Origin: CBDCCV01 sp965215025
Lineage (GTDB): Bacteria; Bacteroidota; Rhodothermia; Rhodothermales; Salinibacteraceae
DNA length: 64,000 bases
Reading direction: 5' to 3'
Assembly: GCA_965215025.1 (NCBI GenBank)
Contig: CBDCCV010000002.1
Span: forward strand, 1,736,001 to 1,800,000
Below are positions 18,386-25,669 of this stretch, piece after piece. The translations under genes and the position numbers were made by a program. Position 1 is the stretch's first letter. Each line of letters starts with the position of its first letter. A model generated the notes under the pieces. That model ran no database searches, was not told where the DNA came from, and saw nothing but the letters and a program-made list of their open reading frames with translations.

Positions 18386-18773
18386 GGCCTTCTTCCGAGT
18401 GGTTGACGTCGTAGGTTCAAGAAAGCGTCTTGCGTGCTGGAGCCTCATCTTGTCAAGCTTCCTCAATCAGGCTGCGCGTAACACCGAGTGCTCTTCCGCG
18501 CCGCCGCAAGCCAATGCACAATAGAGCAATCGGCCGCGTTGGTCTTGTCAACTTATGACGCACATGAGACCATCTATTCGGATCAGCGCTCTGTAATGCG
18601 TACGTCTTCTGCTACAGGTTAACTACGGAACTTTCAAACGAAGCATGCAGGGAAGATGATGCATAGCCAGCATTTTGTCAAGGATTTCCAAGTACGCGCT
18701 CAGCCCGACCGTTTCTTTATGGGCAGCCTCAGTCCGCTATTTTCTACTCCCTAACTCAAAAAAGAGGACAAGC
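18386..18773. other. Intergenic region between the small twin-arginine gene and mdh
   Basis: No gene was seen in these 388 bases. They are clearly more AT-rich than the flanks and should hold two divergent promoters. The nine-base string TTGACAAGA occurs twice on the minus strand (18448-18456 and 18543-18551), both pointing toward the small twin-arginine gene; TTGACA resembles a -35 element but no convincing -10 partner was found. On the plus strand a GAGGA site at 18764-18768 serves mdh. Confidence 0.5.
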
Positions 18774-19718
18774 ATGAAGGTAACAGTAATCGGTGCCGGC
18801 AACGTAGGCGCCACCGTCGCCGAGTGCGTGGCGCGCAAGGACATGGCGCAAGAGGTCGTACTCGTGGACATCAAAGAAGGCCTGCCGCAAGGCAAGGCGC
18901 TTGACATGATGGAGGCGGCGCCTATTCACGGCTTCGACACGCGCATCACGGGATCCAACAACTATGATGCCACCGCCGGCTCCGACGTGTGCGTGATCAC
19001 GGCCGGCCTGCCGCGCAAGCCCGGCATGAGCCGCGACGACCTCTTGGCGAAGAACGCCTCCATCGTCGGCTCGGTCACCGAGGCGTTCGTGGCGCAGAGT
19101 CCGGACGCGAAGCTCATCATCGTGTCGAACCCGCTCGACGTGATGACCTACGTGGCTTACGAGACGAGCGGGTTCGACGCCGCGAGCGTGATGGGGATGG
19201 CCGGCGCCTTGGACACGGCCCGCTACCGCGCCTTTATTGCGATGGAGCTGGGCGTCTCCGTGCGCGACATCCAGGCGCTCCTGATGGGCGGCCACGGCGA
19301 CACGATGGTGCCCTTGCCGCGCTACACCACCGTCGGCGGCATCCCGATCCTTGAGATGCTCAACGAGGGCACCGTGAACGGCATCGTTGAGCGTACCAAA
19401 GGCGGCGGCGGCGAGATCGTCGAGCTGATGGGCACTTCGGCGTGGTACGCCCCCGGCGCGGCGGCGGCGGAGATGGTCGAGGCCATCTTGAAAGACTCCG
19501 GCCGCGTCGTCCCCTGCGCGGCCATGTGCACGGGCGAGTACGGCCTCGAAGACCTCTTCATCGGCGTGCCCGTGCGGCTGGGCCGCAACGGCGTCGAGGA
19601 GGTCATCGAGGTAGACCTGGACGAGGACGAGCGGCAGCTCATGCACGCCTCAGCCGAGCACGTGCGCGAGAACCTCGACAACCTGGAGCGCCTGCGCGAA
19701 CAGGGCGAGGTGGGATGA
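18774..19718 (+). CDS. mdh: Malate dehydrogenase (LDH-like type)
   Basis: 314 residues from the ATG that follows a GAGGA site; the frame is open 33 codons further upstream but without a site. N-terminal NAD-binding motif is GAGNVGAT. The substrate loop GLPRKPGMSR carries the Arg expected for malate dehydrogenase rather than the Gln of lactate dehydrogenase. The catalytic His is in GGHGDTMVPLPRY at about residue 174. It interconverts malate and oxaloacetate in the cytosol as part of the TCA cycle. It is a single-gene unit: divergent promoter region upstream, strong terminator 30 bases downstream. Confidence 0.96.
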   Translation: MKVTVIGAGNVGATVAECVARKDMAQEVVLVDIKEGLPQGKALDMMEAAPIHGFDTRITGSNNYDATAGSDVCVITAGLPRKPGMSRDDLLAKNASIVGSVTEAFVAQSPDAKLIIVSNPLDVMTYVAYETSGFDAASVMGMAGALDTARYRAFIAMELGVSVRDIQALLMGGHGDTMVPLPRYTTVGGIPILEMLNEGTVNGIVERTKGGGGEIVELMGTSAWYAPGAAAAEMVEAILKDSGRVVPCAAMCTGEYGLEDLFIGVPVRLGRNGVEEVIEVDLDEDERQLMHASAEHVRENLDNLERLREQGEVG

Positions 19719-19747
19719 GCCACACGGCCCGTTCCCTGCAAGACGCG

Positions 19748-19786
19748 AAAAAGCCGCCCCCGGAACCATCCGAGGGGCGGCTTTCC
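19748..19786 (+). terminator. Rho-independent terminator of mdh
   Basis: A perfect 11-base stem, AAAGCCGCCCC at 19750-19760 and GGGGCGGCTTT at 19774-19784, encloses a 13-base loop and ends in a short T run. It follows the mdh stop by about 30 bases. The A-rich left side means it can also act on leftward transcripts. Confidence 0.85.
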
Positions 19787-19803
19787 TCGCTTTCGGAGGG
19801 CTG

Positions 19804-20261
19804 CTACCGTACAGCTTCCATGTGATCGAGCACGCGCTTCTTAAAATACTCGAAAGCGGGACGTGCCTGCTCGATCCCCTCGCTCATCTGCTCCCATCTG
19901 AGGTCGAATCCGTAGGCGTGATGAGCGACGTGGCGCGGCGGAAAGCATCGAACGTACCGATGCGGTCTCGCTCGAACAGCAACGGGAGTGGCGGCTGAGC
20001 CGGCTCGCAGAAAAGCTCGAACAGATCAACGTGCCACCGTGGCGATGAAGGCACCTCCACCTCGTGAAACTTCGTGAGCCGTTTCAAGACGTTTTCGATG
20101 CCCATGTAGAACTGCGCCAGGAAGGAACCGGCTGCCACCGTCTCCCGAGCCGTCGGATCACGCCCGGCAACGTCAGCCGCCAGCGCTTCCACCTCATCCA
20201 CGACCCGTGCCATGCTGCCGAGTTCTTGGCGCACCTCCCTACGGAGCACGTCAGCGTTCAA
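19804..20261 (-). pseudogene. hepT: HepT-like HEPN toxin gene, frameshifted
   Basis: Translation begins at TTG 20261, eight bases after a GGGGAGG site, and overlaps the end of the upstream MntA-like gene. The first frame gives a HepT/DUF86-type helical protein (LRREVRQELGSMARVVDEVEAL ... FLAQFYMGIENVLKRL) as far as DAFR. One base then appears to be missing in the CGC-rich stretch at 19931-19943. In the shifted frame the protein continues RHVAHHAYGFDL and runs to a stop at 19806-19804. That segment holds the RNase motif R-x4-H-x-Y. Without correction the product ends in an unrelated tail and lacks the motif's His and Tyr. A real inactivation or an assembly error are both possible. Confidence 0.75.
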
Positions 20262-20547
20262 AGAGCACCTCCCCTCGTTCTTCGACAAGGCGCGTGAAGT
20301 CGGACGCCGGTTCCAGCGGCACCACGTCCAGCGGCACGCTGATGGCGCGCTCGACCTCCCCGGCCAGCTTCCAGATCGTCCAGCCGGGCACGCCGCCAAT
20401 AGCGAGGTCCAGGTCGCGTGCCGCCTTCGGATCGCGCTGCGCGCTGCCGAAATCGCGCTGCGCGCTGCCGAAGAGGATCATCCGCGTGGCTCCGTAGGCG
20501 CGCGCGATCTCCTTTGCCTTCTCGATGTCGCGTTGCGGGACGGGCAT
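20251..20547 (-). CDS. mntA: MntA-like nucleotidyltransferase antitoxin with duplicated active-site segment
   Basis: 98 residues, the usual length for a minimal MNT-domain antitoxin plus seven extra residues. The NTase motif is LFGSAQRDFGSAQRDPKAARDLDLAI: the segment GSAQRDF occurs twice in tandem because of a perfect 21-base duplication. The second copy keeps the spacing GSx9DxD needed for catalysis. MntA-type proteins neutralise HepT by AMP-adding to its Tyr in the R-x4-H-x-Y motif. The gene ends by overlapping the TTG start of the HepT-like gene, the standard order and coupling for this pair. Confidence 0.82.
   Translation of the reverse strand: MPVPQRDIEKAKEIARAYGATRMILFGSAQRDFGSAQRDPKAARDLDLAIGGVPGWTIWKLAGEVERAISVPLDVVPLEPASDFTRLVEERGEVLFER
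20431..20472 (-). repeat. Perfect 21-bp tandem duplication inside the MntA active-site loop
   Basis: The 21-base unit at 20431-20451 is repeated exactly at 20452-20472. On the coding strand it duplicates the GSAQRDF codons in frame. No base differs between the copies, which suggests a recent slippage or replication event. Confidence 0.92.
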
Positions 20548-20613
20548 CGCTCTTTAGTTTGGCTCTGGATGACCATGAACCACTGCAACATACGAAAACG
20601 GTGGCAGATGCTA

Positions 20614-20654
20614 GGAAAAAGCCGTCTTCTGATTGCGGTGGACGGCTTTTTCCT
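20614..20654 (-). terminator. Rho-independent terminator of the outer-membrane protein gene
   Basis: AAAAAGCCGTC (20616-20626) pairs with GACGGCTTTTT (20641-20651) around a 14-base loop. It lies directly downstream of the leftward gene that ends at 20676. The A and T flanks make it bidirectional in form. Confidence 0.82.
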
Positions 20655-20675
20655 TTTTAGGTCGTGTGCAAAACG

Positions 20676-21392
20676 CTAAAACTGGTAGCCGAAGCTGAAG
20701 CCGGTGCTCCACACCTTGTACTGATGTTGATAGAGCCGCCCGCTGACGTTGAGGCCTGCCACGAAGTTTTTGAACTCGGCGCCGTAGCTCAGCCGAAACA
20801 GCCCGCCCCACTCGGTGCCCTCCCAATCCCTTGTAATTAACGCATACTGACCGTTTTGCTGAAGATCGCTGCCTTCTAAGTGGAACAGATAGAGATGAGC
20901 CTCATCGTTTCGCGCAATGATGTCCCTCAGCTCTTCAACCGCCCCTGGATCGTTCTTGAAACGGATAGGATAGATAGCCGTCTTGTTGGCCTCGCCGTGG
21001 CGCTTCTGCACCGAGGGACCGGCGCCGAGCCGAAAGCGGTGACCGACCGTGCCTGTGCTGAAGCGCAACGGTTCGGCGAATAAAACAAGATCGGCTGTGT
21101 AGGTATGCTTATCGGCGAAACTGCCGAAGTCCAAGACTGCTTCGCGGAGACCCTTATTCACAACACGTTGGTAGCTCAGGCTCAACGTCAGCCCCGTCCA
21201 GTTTGAGAACATCTTGCGCGAGGCAGAAAGCTCGAAGGCCTTCCCTGTTTGGTCCCCGTCTGTGACAAATGCGGCGCTGTACGAGGCGCTAAGCTCGTAG
21301 GACGGGGGCGATGTAGGAGCATCGGGCTGTTGCGCGTGAAGCGGTGAGGTGGCCACGAGCGCGACAAAGACGAAGAAAACGACTTTTCTCAT
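20676..21392 (-). CDS. Predicted outer-membrane beta-barrel protein
   Basis: 238 residues from the ATG that follows an AGAGGTT site. The signal peptide (about 1-20) ends Leu-His-Ala-Gln. The mature part shows alternating polar and hydrophobic residues in many short strands (for example FELSASRKMFSNWTGLTLSLSYQRV) and ends in Phe, the usual C-terminal aromatic of outer-membrane barrels. Base composition is lower in GC than the flanking genes. No specific family was recognised. It is a single gene, ended by the terminator at 20614-20654. Confidence 0.72.
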   Translation of the reverse strand: MRKVVFFVFVALVATSPLHAQQPDAPTSPPSYELSASYSAAFVTDGDQTGKAFELSASRKMFSNWTGLTLSLSYQRVVNKGLREAVLDFGSFADKHTYTADLVLFAEPLRFSTGTVGHRFRLGAGPSVQKRHGEANKTAIYPIRFKNDPGAVEELRDIIARNDEAHLYLFHLEGSDLQQNGQYALITRDWEGTEWGGLFRLSYGAEFKNFVAGLNVSGRLYQHQYKVWSTGFSFGYQF

Positions 21393-21462
21393 AGCAACCT
21401 CTTGACGATAGATATGCAAATGCCTTATTAATAACCTATTGGACACAGACCGGAGAAACAAG

Positions 21463-21493
21463 AAGGCCCCCCTGCTGCTGAGCGGGGAGCCTC
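21463..21493 (-). terminator. Probable terminator of the RecA-like ATPase gene
   Basis: AGGCCCCCC and GGGGAGCCT form a nine-pair stem with one mismatch around a short GCTGCTG-containing loop. On the minus strand the hairpin is followed by TTCTTGTTTC. It is 35 bases past the stop at 21528. Confidence 0.65.
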
Positions 21494-21527
21494 CTCGCGC
21501 TTCGTGATCTACGGGTGGACAGCGCCG

Positions 21528-22607
21528 TCACGCCTGCCCGTTCGCCTTCGCGCCGACTTTGCTTTTAGCTTTCGCCTTCGGCTTGGCCTTGCGGTCGGGG
21601 GCACTGCTCACGCTCGGCTCGGCGCCTGTGCTTGCGCCGTCGCCGGAGGCGCCGTAGCGGGCTTCCATGCGGGCGGCGAGCGCTTCGACTTGGCCGGGAG
21701 TGAGGCGGTCGAGGTCGCTCACGCCGCAGTAGTGGTACGCCGCCGTGATGATCTGCGCGCGCGTGATGCCGTGCTGCTTCGCCGTCGCCAAGAGGGCGTC
21801 GAGCGTGGGGCCGGCTTCTTTTTTGGCTTCCGGCGCCTCGGCGGACGTGGGGGCGTCGAGCGTTTCCGGCTCCGTGGTCTTCGGCTGGGGCACGTCTTCG
21901 AGGCGGCTCAAGAAGTCTTTGAAGACAGGGTTCTCCACTTCAAGGCCGATGGGGAAGGCCTCGCTGTTCGACTTCACCACGCGGGCAACGCGGACCTGCT
22001 CGAAGCCCGTCTGCCGCACCTCGAGTTCGACCATCACGTCCACAAAGTATTCGAGGCCGCCCGTGGTCATCGGCAGGACGCGCCCGCGCTCGTTCTCCTC
22101 GCGCTCCTCCTTGCCCTTGGCGCCGATCTGATCGGTGATGACGACGCACGCGCCGGAGTCCACGCACAGCCGGCGCAGGACTTCCTGGTAGACGGCCTGG
22201 TCGGAGGCGAGCTGCTCGGCGGTGGGCTGCGCCGTGGGGTCGCCCGTTTTTTGGCGCACGGCCTGGAGCGTCTCGCGGTGCTTGCGGCCGAAGTACATGG
22301 CCCAGGAGTCGAGCGCGTAGCAGCCGTAGCCCTGGCTCTGGCCCTCGCCATCCAAAGCCCAGTCGATGAACTCGGGCAGCTCGTCCGGGTGCTCGACCTC
22401 GATGGCGTCAAAGGTAGAGCCGTCAGAGCCGGGCAGGAGGCGCGCCTTGCGCTCGGTGTCGAAAAAGCAGAGGCGGCCTTCGCCGGCCTCGGCCAGCGAG
22501 GTGGCGAAGACGCTCTTGCCGGCGCCGGCCGCGCCGCGCACGGCCATCACCAGGCGGCGCTTTTTGGGGCGGCGGCTCAGCGGATTGATGCGCGGTTTCG
22601 TTTCCAT
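21528..22607 (-). CDS. RecA-like P-loop ATPase (AAA_24/phage Sak4-like)
   Basis: About 359 residues from ATG 22607; an alternative ATG at 22664 adds 19 residues. A basic N-terminus precedes the Walker A RGAAGAGKSVFATSLA. The segment LCFFDTERKARLLPG and the Walker B-like strand CVVITDQIGAKGKEE follow. The end has a Pro/Glu-rich linker and a helical C-terminal domain (GITRAQIITAAYHYCGVSDLDRLTPGQVEALAARM) before a Lys/Ala-rich tail. Single-strand annealing or recombination ATPases of phages look like this, but no phage genes lie next to it. It could equally be a host DNA-handling ATPase. It stands alone. Confidence 0.7.
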   Translation of the reverse strand: METKPRINPLSRRPKKRRLVMAVRGAAGAGKSVFATSLAEAGEGRLCFFDTERKARLLPGSDGSTFDAIEVEHPDELPEFIDWALDGEGQSQGYGCYALDSWAMYFGRKHRETLQAVRQKTGDPTAQPTAEQLASDQAVYQEVLRRLCVDSGACVVITDQIGAKGKEEREENERGRVLPMTTGGLEYFVDVMVELEVRQTGFEQVRVARVVKSNSEAFPIGLEVENPVFKDFLSRLEDVPQPKTTEPETLDAPTSAEAPEAKKEAGPTLDALLATAKQHGITRAQIITAAYHYCGVSDLDRLTPGQVEALAARMEARYGASGDGASTGAEPSVSSAPDRKAKPKAKAKSKVGAKANGQA

Positions 22608-22759
22608 GATGTCAGCGCGGGGGGTGGTGTAGAGTAGCGCACGAGGAGAGCCGTAGCTTTCCATCCGCTAAGCTACGCACCGGCAGTGACACCGCTGCGT
22701 CACAGGGCCTCTCGCTGAGCGCTTTCTTTTCTCATCCGCGCCCGCCGCCCCGCCTGATC

Positions 22760-23425
22760 CTACTCGAACAGCCCGCCGAAGGAGACGCCGGCACGCACGG
22801 GCGCGTAGCGCGTATCCCCGAGGAGGAGAACGAACTGCGGCTCGATGAAAAGGCGGATGCCGGAGCGCATCCGCAACTGGACGCCCGCCCCGAGGTGTGC
22901 CCCGAGCGCCGTGTCGCTTCCGCTCCGCGAGAAGCTCACGCTTGCTTCTCCAGGCTCGCCGTCCGGGCCGCGCGCTTCCACGTCGGGGTCGCCGATGAAT
23001 GAGTAGTAGAGTCCGGGGCCGCCCGTTACGTAGAGCGCCGCCCCGCCCGACGTGGCCAAGATCCAATTCAGCCCCGCCGTGCCCGCGAATGTCGAGTACG
23101 CCCCTCCGCTAAAGTCGAAGTCCACGTCATCGAGTTGTCCGGTCGGGTCGGCGCGCCTGAGCTGCTGAACGAGGAAGTCGCCGTCGAGGAAGAGGCGGCT
23201 GTACCCGAAGTCCACCGTGAGCGAGAGCCGCGTGGCGAGCGGGACGTCCACCCCGGCGCTGAGGCTCAAGCCGGGGTCGTAAAGCGTGGTTTTGGCGTCG
23301 TCGCCCATGGGGAACGCTCCGCCGGCCCCGATGCGCACCGAAGCCGAGGGGCTGGAGGCCGGCGCTTGTGCAAAAGCGGTAGCGGGAAGGAGAAGGACGA
23401 GTAAAAAAGGCAGCAGCGTGCGCAT
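22760..23425 (-). CDS. Outer-membrane protein, beta-barrel domain
   Basis: About 221 residues from ATG 23425; another ATG lies nine bases upstream at 23434. The signal peptide contains an extended Leu run and ends Ala-Phe-Ala-Gln. The mature chain has the OmpA/OprF-like barrel pattern: GIGAGGAFPMGD-like first strand, Gly/aromatic-rich strands such as YVTGGPGLYYSFIG and LGAHLGAGVQLRM, and a short final strand ending in Phe-Glu. It is probably a small eight-strand barrel in the outer membrane. No partner gene is coupled to it. Confidence 0.78.
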   Translation of the reverse strand: MRTLLPFLLVLLLPATAFAQAPASSPSASVRIGAGGAFPMGDDAKTTLYDPGLSLSAGVDVPLATRLSLTVDFGYSRLFLDGDFLVQQLRRADPTGQLDDVDFDFSGGAYSTFAGTAGLNWILATSGGAALYVTGGPGLYYSFIGDPDVEARGPDGEPGEASVSFSRSGSDTALGAHLGAGVQLRMRSGIRLFIEPQFVLLLGDTRYAPVRAGVSFGGLFE

Positions 23426-23487
23426 GGCCTGCATGAGAGCTATCCGACTGAGCAGCAGAAAACGGAGCGGGGCGCGCGGGCACATTG

Positions 23488-23529
23488 GAGAGGCGCCTCC
23501 GGTTCAAGCGGAAGTCCGCAGCGCCTCTC
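23488..23529. repeat. Inverted repeat between divergent genes
   Basis: GAGAGGCGC (23488-23496) and GCGCCTCTC (23521-23529) are perfect nine-base arms. A second, outer pair, ACATTGGA (23482-23489) and TCCAATGT (23553-23560), overlaps the ATG of the rightward gene at 23557. The structure lies between the outer-membrane protein gene and the YaeQ-like gene and could be an operator or an RNA hairpin in the leader. Confidence 0.5.
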
Positions 23530-23556
23530 AAGTAGTTTGTCCTTGCCGCTTTTCCA

Positions 23557-24039
23557 ATGTACACAGAGCGCCACCTCCGCCGCAAGCTCACGTTCAAAGC
23601 GCACGGCGAGCAGGTCGTCTTCGTCAAGAAAAAGCAGGAGCGCACCGAGCACGTCCTCATGAAGGCGCTGCTCTGGGCGCTCTACCTCCCCTTCTTCCCC
23701 GACCTGGCCGTGGAGGTGCCCATCGGCGACCGCTACAAGCCCGACGTGGTGAGCCGGAGCGGCTTCGCGCAGCCGCGCTTCTGGGGCGAGGCCGGGAAGG
23801 TGGGCGAGGAGAAGATCCGCTCGATCACCAAGCGCTACCCGCGCACGCACTTCGCCCTGGCGAAGTGGGACACCGCGCTCGACCCCTTCGCCGAGATCGT
23901 CCGCGCCGCGCTCGAAGAAACAAGCCGCCACGCGCCGTTCGACCTCATCCGTTTCCCGGCGGACGCCGAGGCGCGCTTCGTAGATGTCAAGGGCCGCATC
24001 ACGCTCACGCACGACGATGTGGAGTGGCTGCGGCTGTGA
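23557..24039 (+). CDS. YaeQ-like PD-(D/E)XK-fold protein
   Basis: 160 residues. The pattern EHVLMKALLWALYL ... VEVPIGDRYKPDVV ... FWGEAGKVGEEKIRSI ... THFALAKW resembles the YaeQ/PD-(D/E)XK core, with Asp in KPD, Glu in WGEAGK and a nearby Lys. The order of strands and the C-terminal VDVKGRITLTHDDVEWLRL also fit YaeQ, which ends with a similar beta segment. A nuclease-type fold is likely; whether it is active is not clear, since E. coli YaeQ has no firm enzymatic role. Single gene; its start lies inside an inverted repeat. Confidence 0.55.
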   Translation: MYTERHLRRKLTFKAHGEQVVFVKKKQERTEHVLMKALLWALYLPFFPDLAVEVPIGDRYKPDVVSRSGFAQPRFWGEAGKVGEEKIRSITKRYPRTHFALAKWDTALDPFAEIVRAALEETSRHAPFDLIRFPADAEARFVDVKGRITLTHDDVEWLRL

Positions 24040-24093
24040 GCGCGCCGCCTCGCAGCGGCGGTCCGCGGTCAGCCGTCGGCGGTCACCCCGAAG

Positions 24094-24777
24094 CTAAATC
24101 GTGTCCGGGTCCACCTCGACGAGCTGGCCGTTCATCAGGGCCAGGGTGCGCTGCGGGAACTTGCGCACGAGGCGGTAATCGTGCGTCGCCATGAGGAGCG
24201 TCATGCCCTGGCGGTGCAGGCCCAGGAGCAGCTTCAGGATCTGGTCCGAGACGGCGGGGTCGAGGTTGCCCGTCGGCTCGTCGGCCAGGAGAATCCACGG
24301 CTCGTTGGCGATGGCGCGGGCGATGACCACGCGCTGCTGCTCGCCGCCCGAAAGCTCGTGCGGGTAGCGGCGCCGCTTGTGCGTCAGGCCCACGCGCGAG
24401 AGCACCTGCAAGACGCGGTTCTTCACCAGGGACCCGCGCTTGCCCGTGGCGTAGAGCGCAAAGGCGATGTTGTCGTACACGTTGCGGTCCGGCAAAAGCT
24501 GGAAGTCCTGGAACACCACGCCAATCGAGCGCCTGAGGTACGGGATGTCCTCGTCGGAGACCGTGTCGGTGCGGTAGTCGCCCACCTGCGCGGTGCCGTA
24601 GTCGGGCAGGAGGTCCATGTAGAGCGTGCGCAGCAAAGAGCTTTTCCCGCTCCCGGTCGGGCCGATGAGGTAGACCATCTCGCCGCGGCGGATCTGGAGC
24701 GAGAGCTGCTCGACCACGGTGCGGCGCTTGCCGTCGGGCAGCGGGTAGGAGAGCGTCACGTTGCGGAGTTCGATCAC
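24094..24777 (-). CDS. ftsE: ABC transporter ATP-binding protein, FtsE type
   Basis: 227 residues with a GTG start. Walker A GPTGSGKSS is at 39-47, the Q-loop is in VFQDFQLLP, the signature LSGGEQQR at about 142-149 and Walker B ILLADEPTGNLDP at about 162. The length, the FQLLPDRNVYDNIAFAL segment and the absence of an attached membrane domain fit FtsE, which works with FtsX to control peptidoglycan hydrolases at the septum. No ftsX-like gene is beside it in this window. A lipoprotein-release LolD-like ATPase is the main alternative. Confidence 0.85.
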   Translation of the reverse strand: MIELRNVTLSYPLPDGKRRTVVEQLSLQIRRGEMVYLIGPTGSGKSSLLRTLYMDLLPDYGTAQVGDYRTDTVSDEDIPYLRRSIGVVFQDFQLLPDRNVYDNIAFALYATGKRGSLVKNRVLQVLSRVGLTHKRRRYPHELSGGEQQRVVIARAIANEPWILLADEPTGNLDPAVSDQILKLLLGLHRQGMTLLMATHDYRLVRKFPQRTLALMNGQLVEVDPDTI

Positions 24778-24870
24778 GGCAGGTTCAGCGCAGGTCGGGG
24801 GCGAAGCGGGAATCGGCAGAAGATAACGCCGCGCCGGCAGAAATCGAACCGGCGGATCGCTCCCGCTTTT

Positions 24871-25632
24871 TCATCCGGGGCGGCGGCGGGCGATCCAGTG
24901 GACGCGCTCGCTTCCCTCCAGGGCGGGATTTTCGGAAAAGCCGTCGTACGCGGCCACGGCTTGGAGCGGCGAGGCGTCGAGCACGGCGCGGATCTCGTGC
25001 GGCGTGTAGGCGCGCTGCACGTGGCGCTCGCGCGTGATCCTGCCGCCGCGCGTCACCTCGAAGGTGGTCGTGTGCAGGCGCGCCTCGGCGTCGTACGCGC
25101 TGCGGCGGACGAAGGCGAACCCGTTTTTTTCGCCCTCGTCGCCAAAGTAGTCCGCGTTGCCGAGCGAGTTGGCCGGCGTGCTCTGGTCGAAGAGGAAGAC
25201 GCCGCCGGGCCGCAACGCCCGCGCCACGCAGCCGAAGAGCGCGGCCACCGTTTCTTCTTCGAGCAGGTAGTTCAGCCCGTCGTAGAGGAGCACGGCGGCG
25301 TCCACGGGCGCGGCGGCGCTGAAGTCTGTGAAGTCGGCCACCTCGAAGCGGATGGCGTCGGGCGCGTGGGCGCGGGCGCGGCGGATCATGGCCGCCGAAC
25401 CGTCGGTGGCGGTGTAGCGGTAGGGGCCGAGCGGTTGCAGGTGCCAAGCGAGCCGGCCCGTGCCGCAGCCGAGTTCGAGGAGGTCGCGCGCGCCGGGGTG
25501 ATGCTTCTCTAAGAGGTGGTGCGCGTAGGCGGCCCAGCCCTCGTAGTCCACGTGGCGCATCACGAAGTCGTACCCCTCGGCCAGCGCGCTGTACGGCGCG
25601 GCCTCCTCGGTGCGTGACGGCGTTTTTTTCAT
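24871..25632 (-). CDS. Class I SAM-dependent methyltransferase
   Basis: 253 residues from ATG 25632; the open frame upstream overlaps the end of pdxA and has no site. Motif I is DLLELGCGTGRLAWHL, followed by the acidic residue segment ATDGSAAMIRRA, a motif for DAAVLLYDGLNYLLEEE and GGVFLFDQSTPANS. This is the layout of the Methyltransf_25/YcgJ type with an all-alpha N-terminal cap. The substrate cannot be inferred. The gene follows pdxA at 37 bases in a leftward run. Confidence 0.85.
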   Translation of the reverse strand: MKKTPSRTEEAAPYSALAEGYDFVMRHVDYEGWAAYAHHLLEKHHPGARDLLELGCGTGRLAWHLQPLGPYRYTATDGSAAMIRRARAHAPDAIRFEVADFTDFSAAAPVDAAVLLYDGLNYLLEEETVAALFGCVARALRPGGVFLFDQSTPANSLGNADYFGDEGEKNGFAFVRRSAYDAEARLHTTTFEVTRGGRITRERHVQRAYTPHEIRAVLDASPLQAVAAYDGFSENPALEGSERVHWIARRRPG

Positions 25633-25669
25633 GGCACGTGCGTTTCGTGAACGCGGAGTGGGTGGCGCT

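Noticed and set aside
20431..20472. Possible CRISPR or satellite repeat in the MntA gene
   Set aside because: There are only two adjacent units with no spacer and they are in frame; it is a simple tandem duplication.
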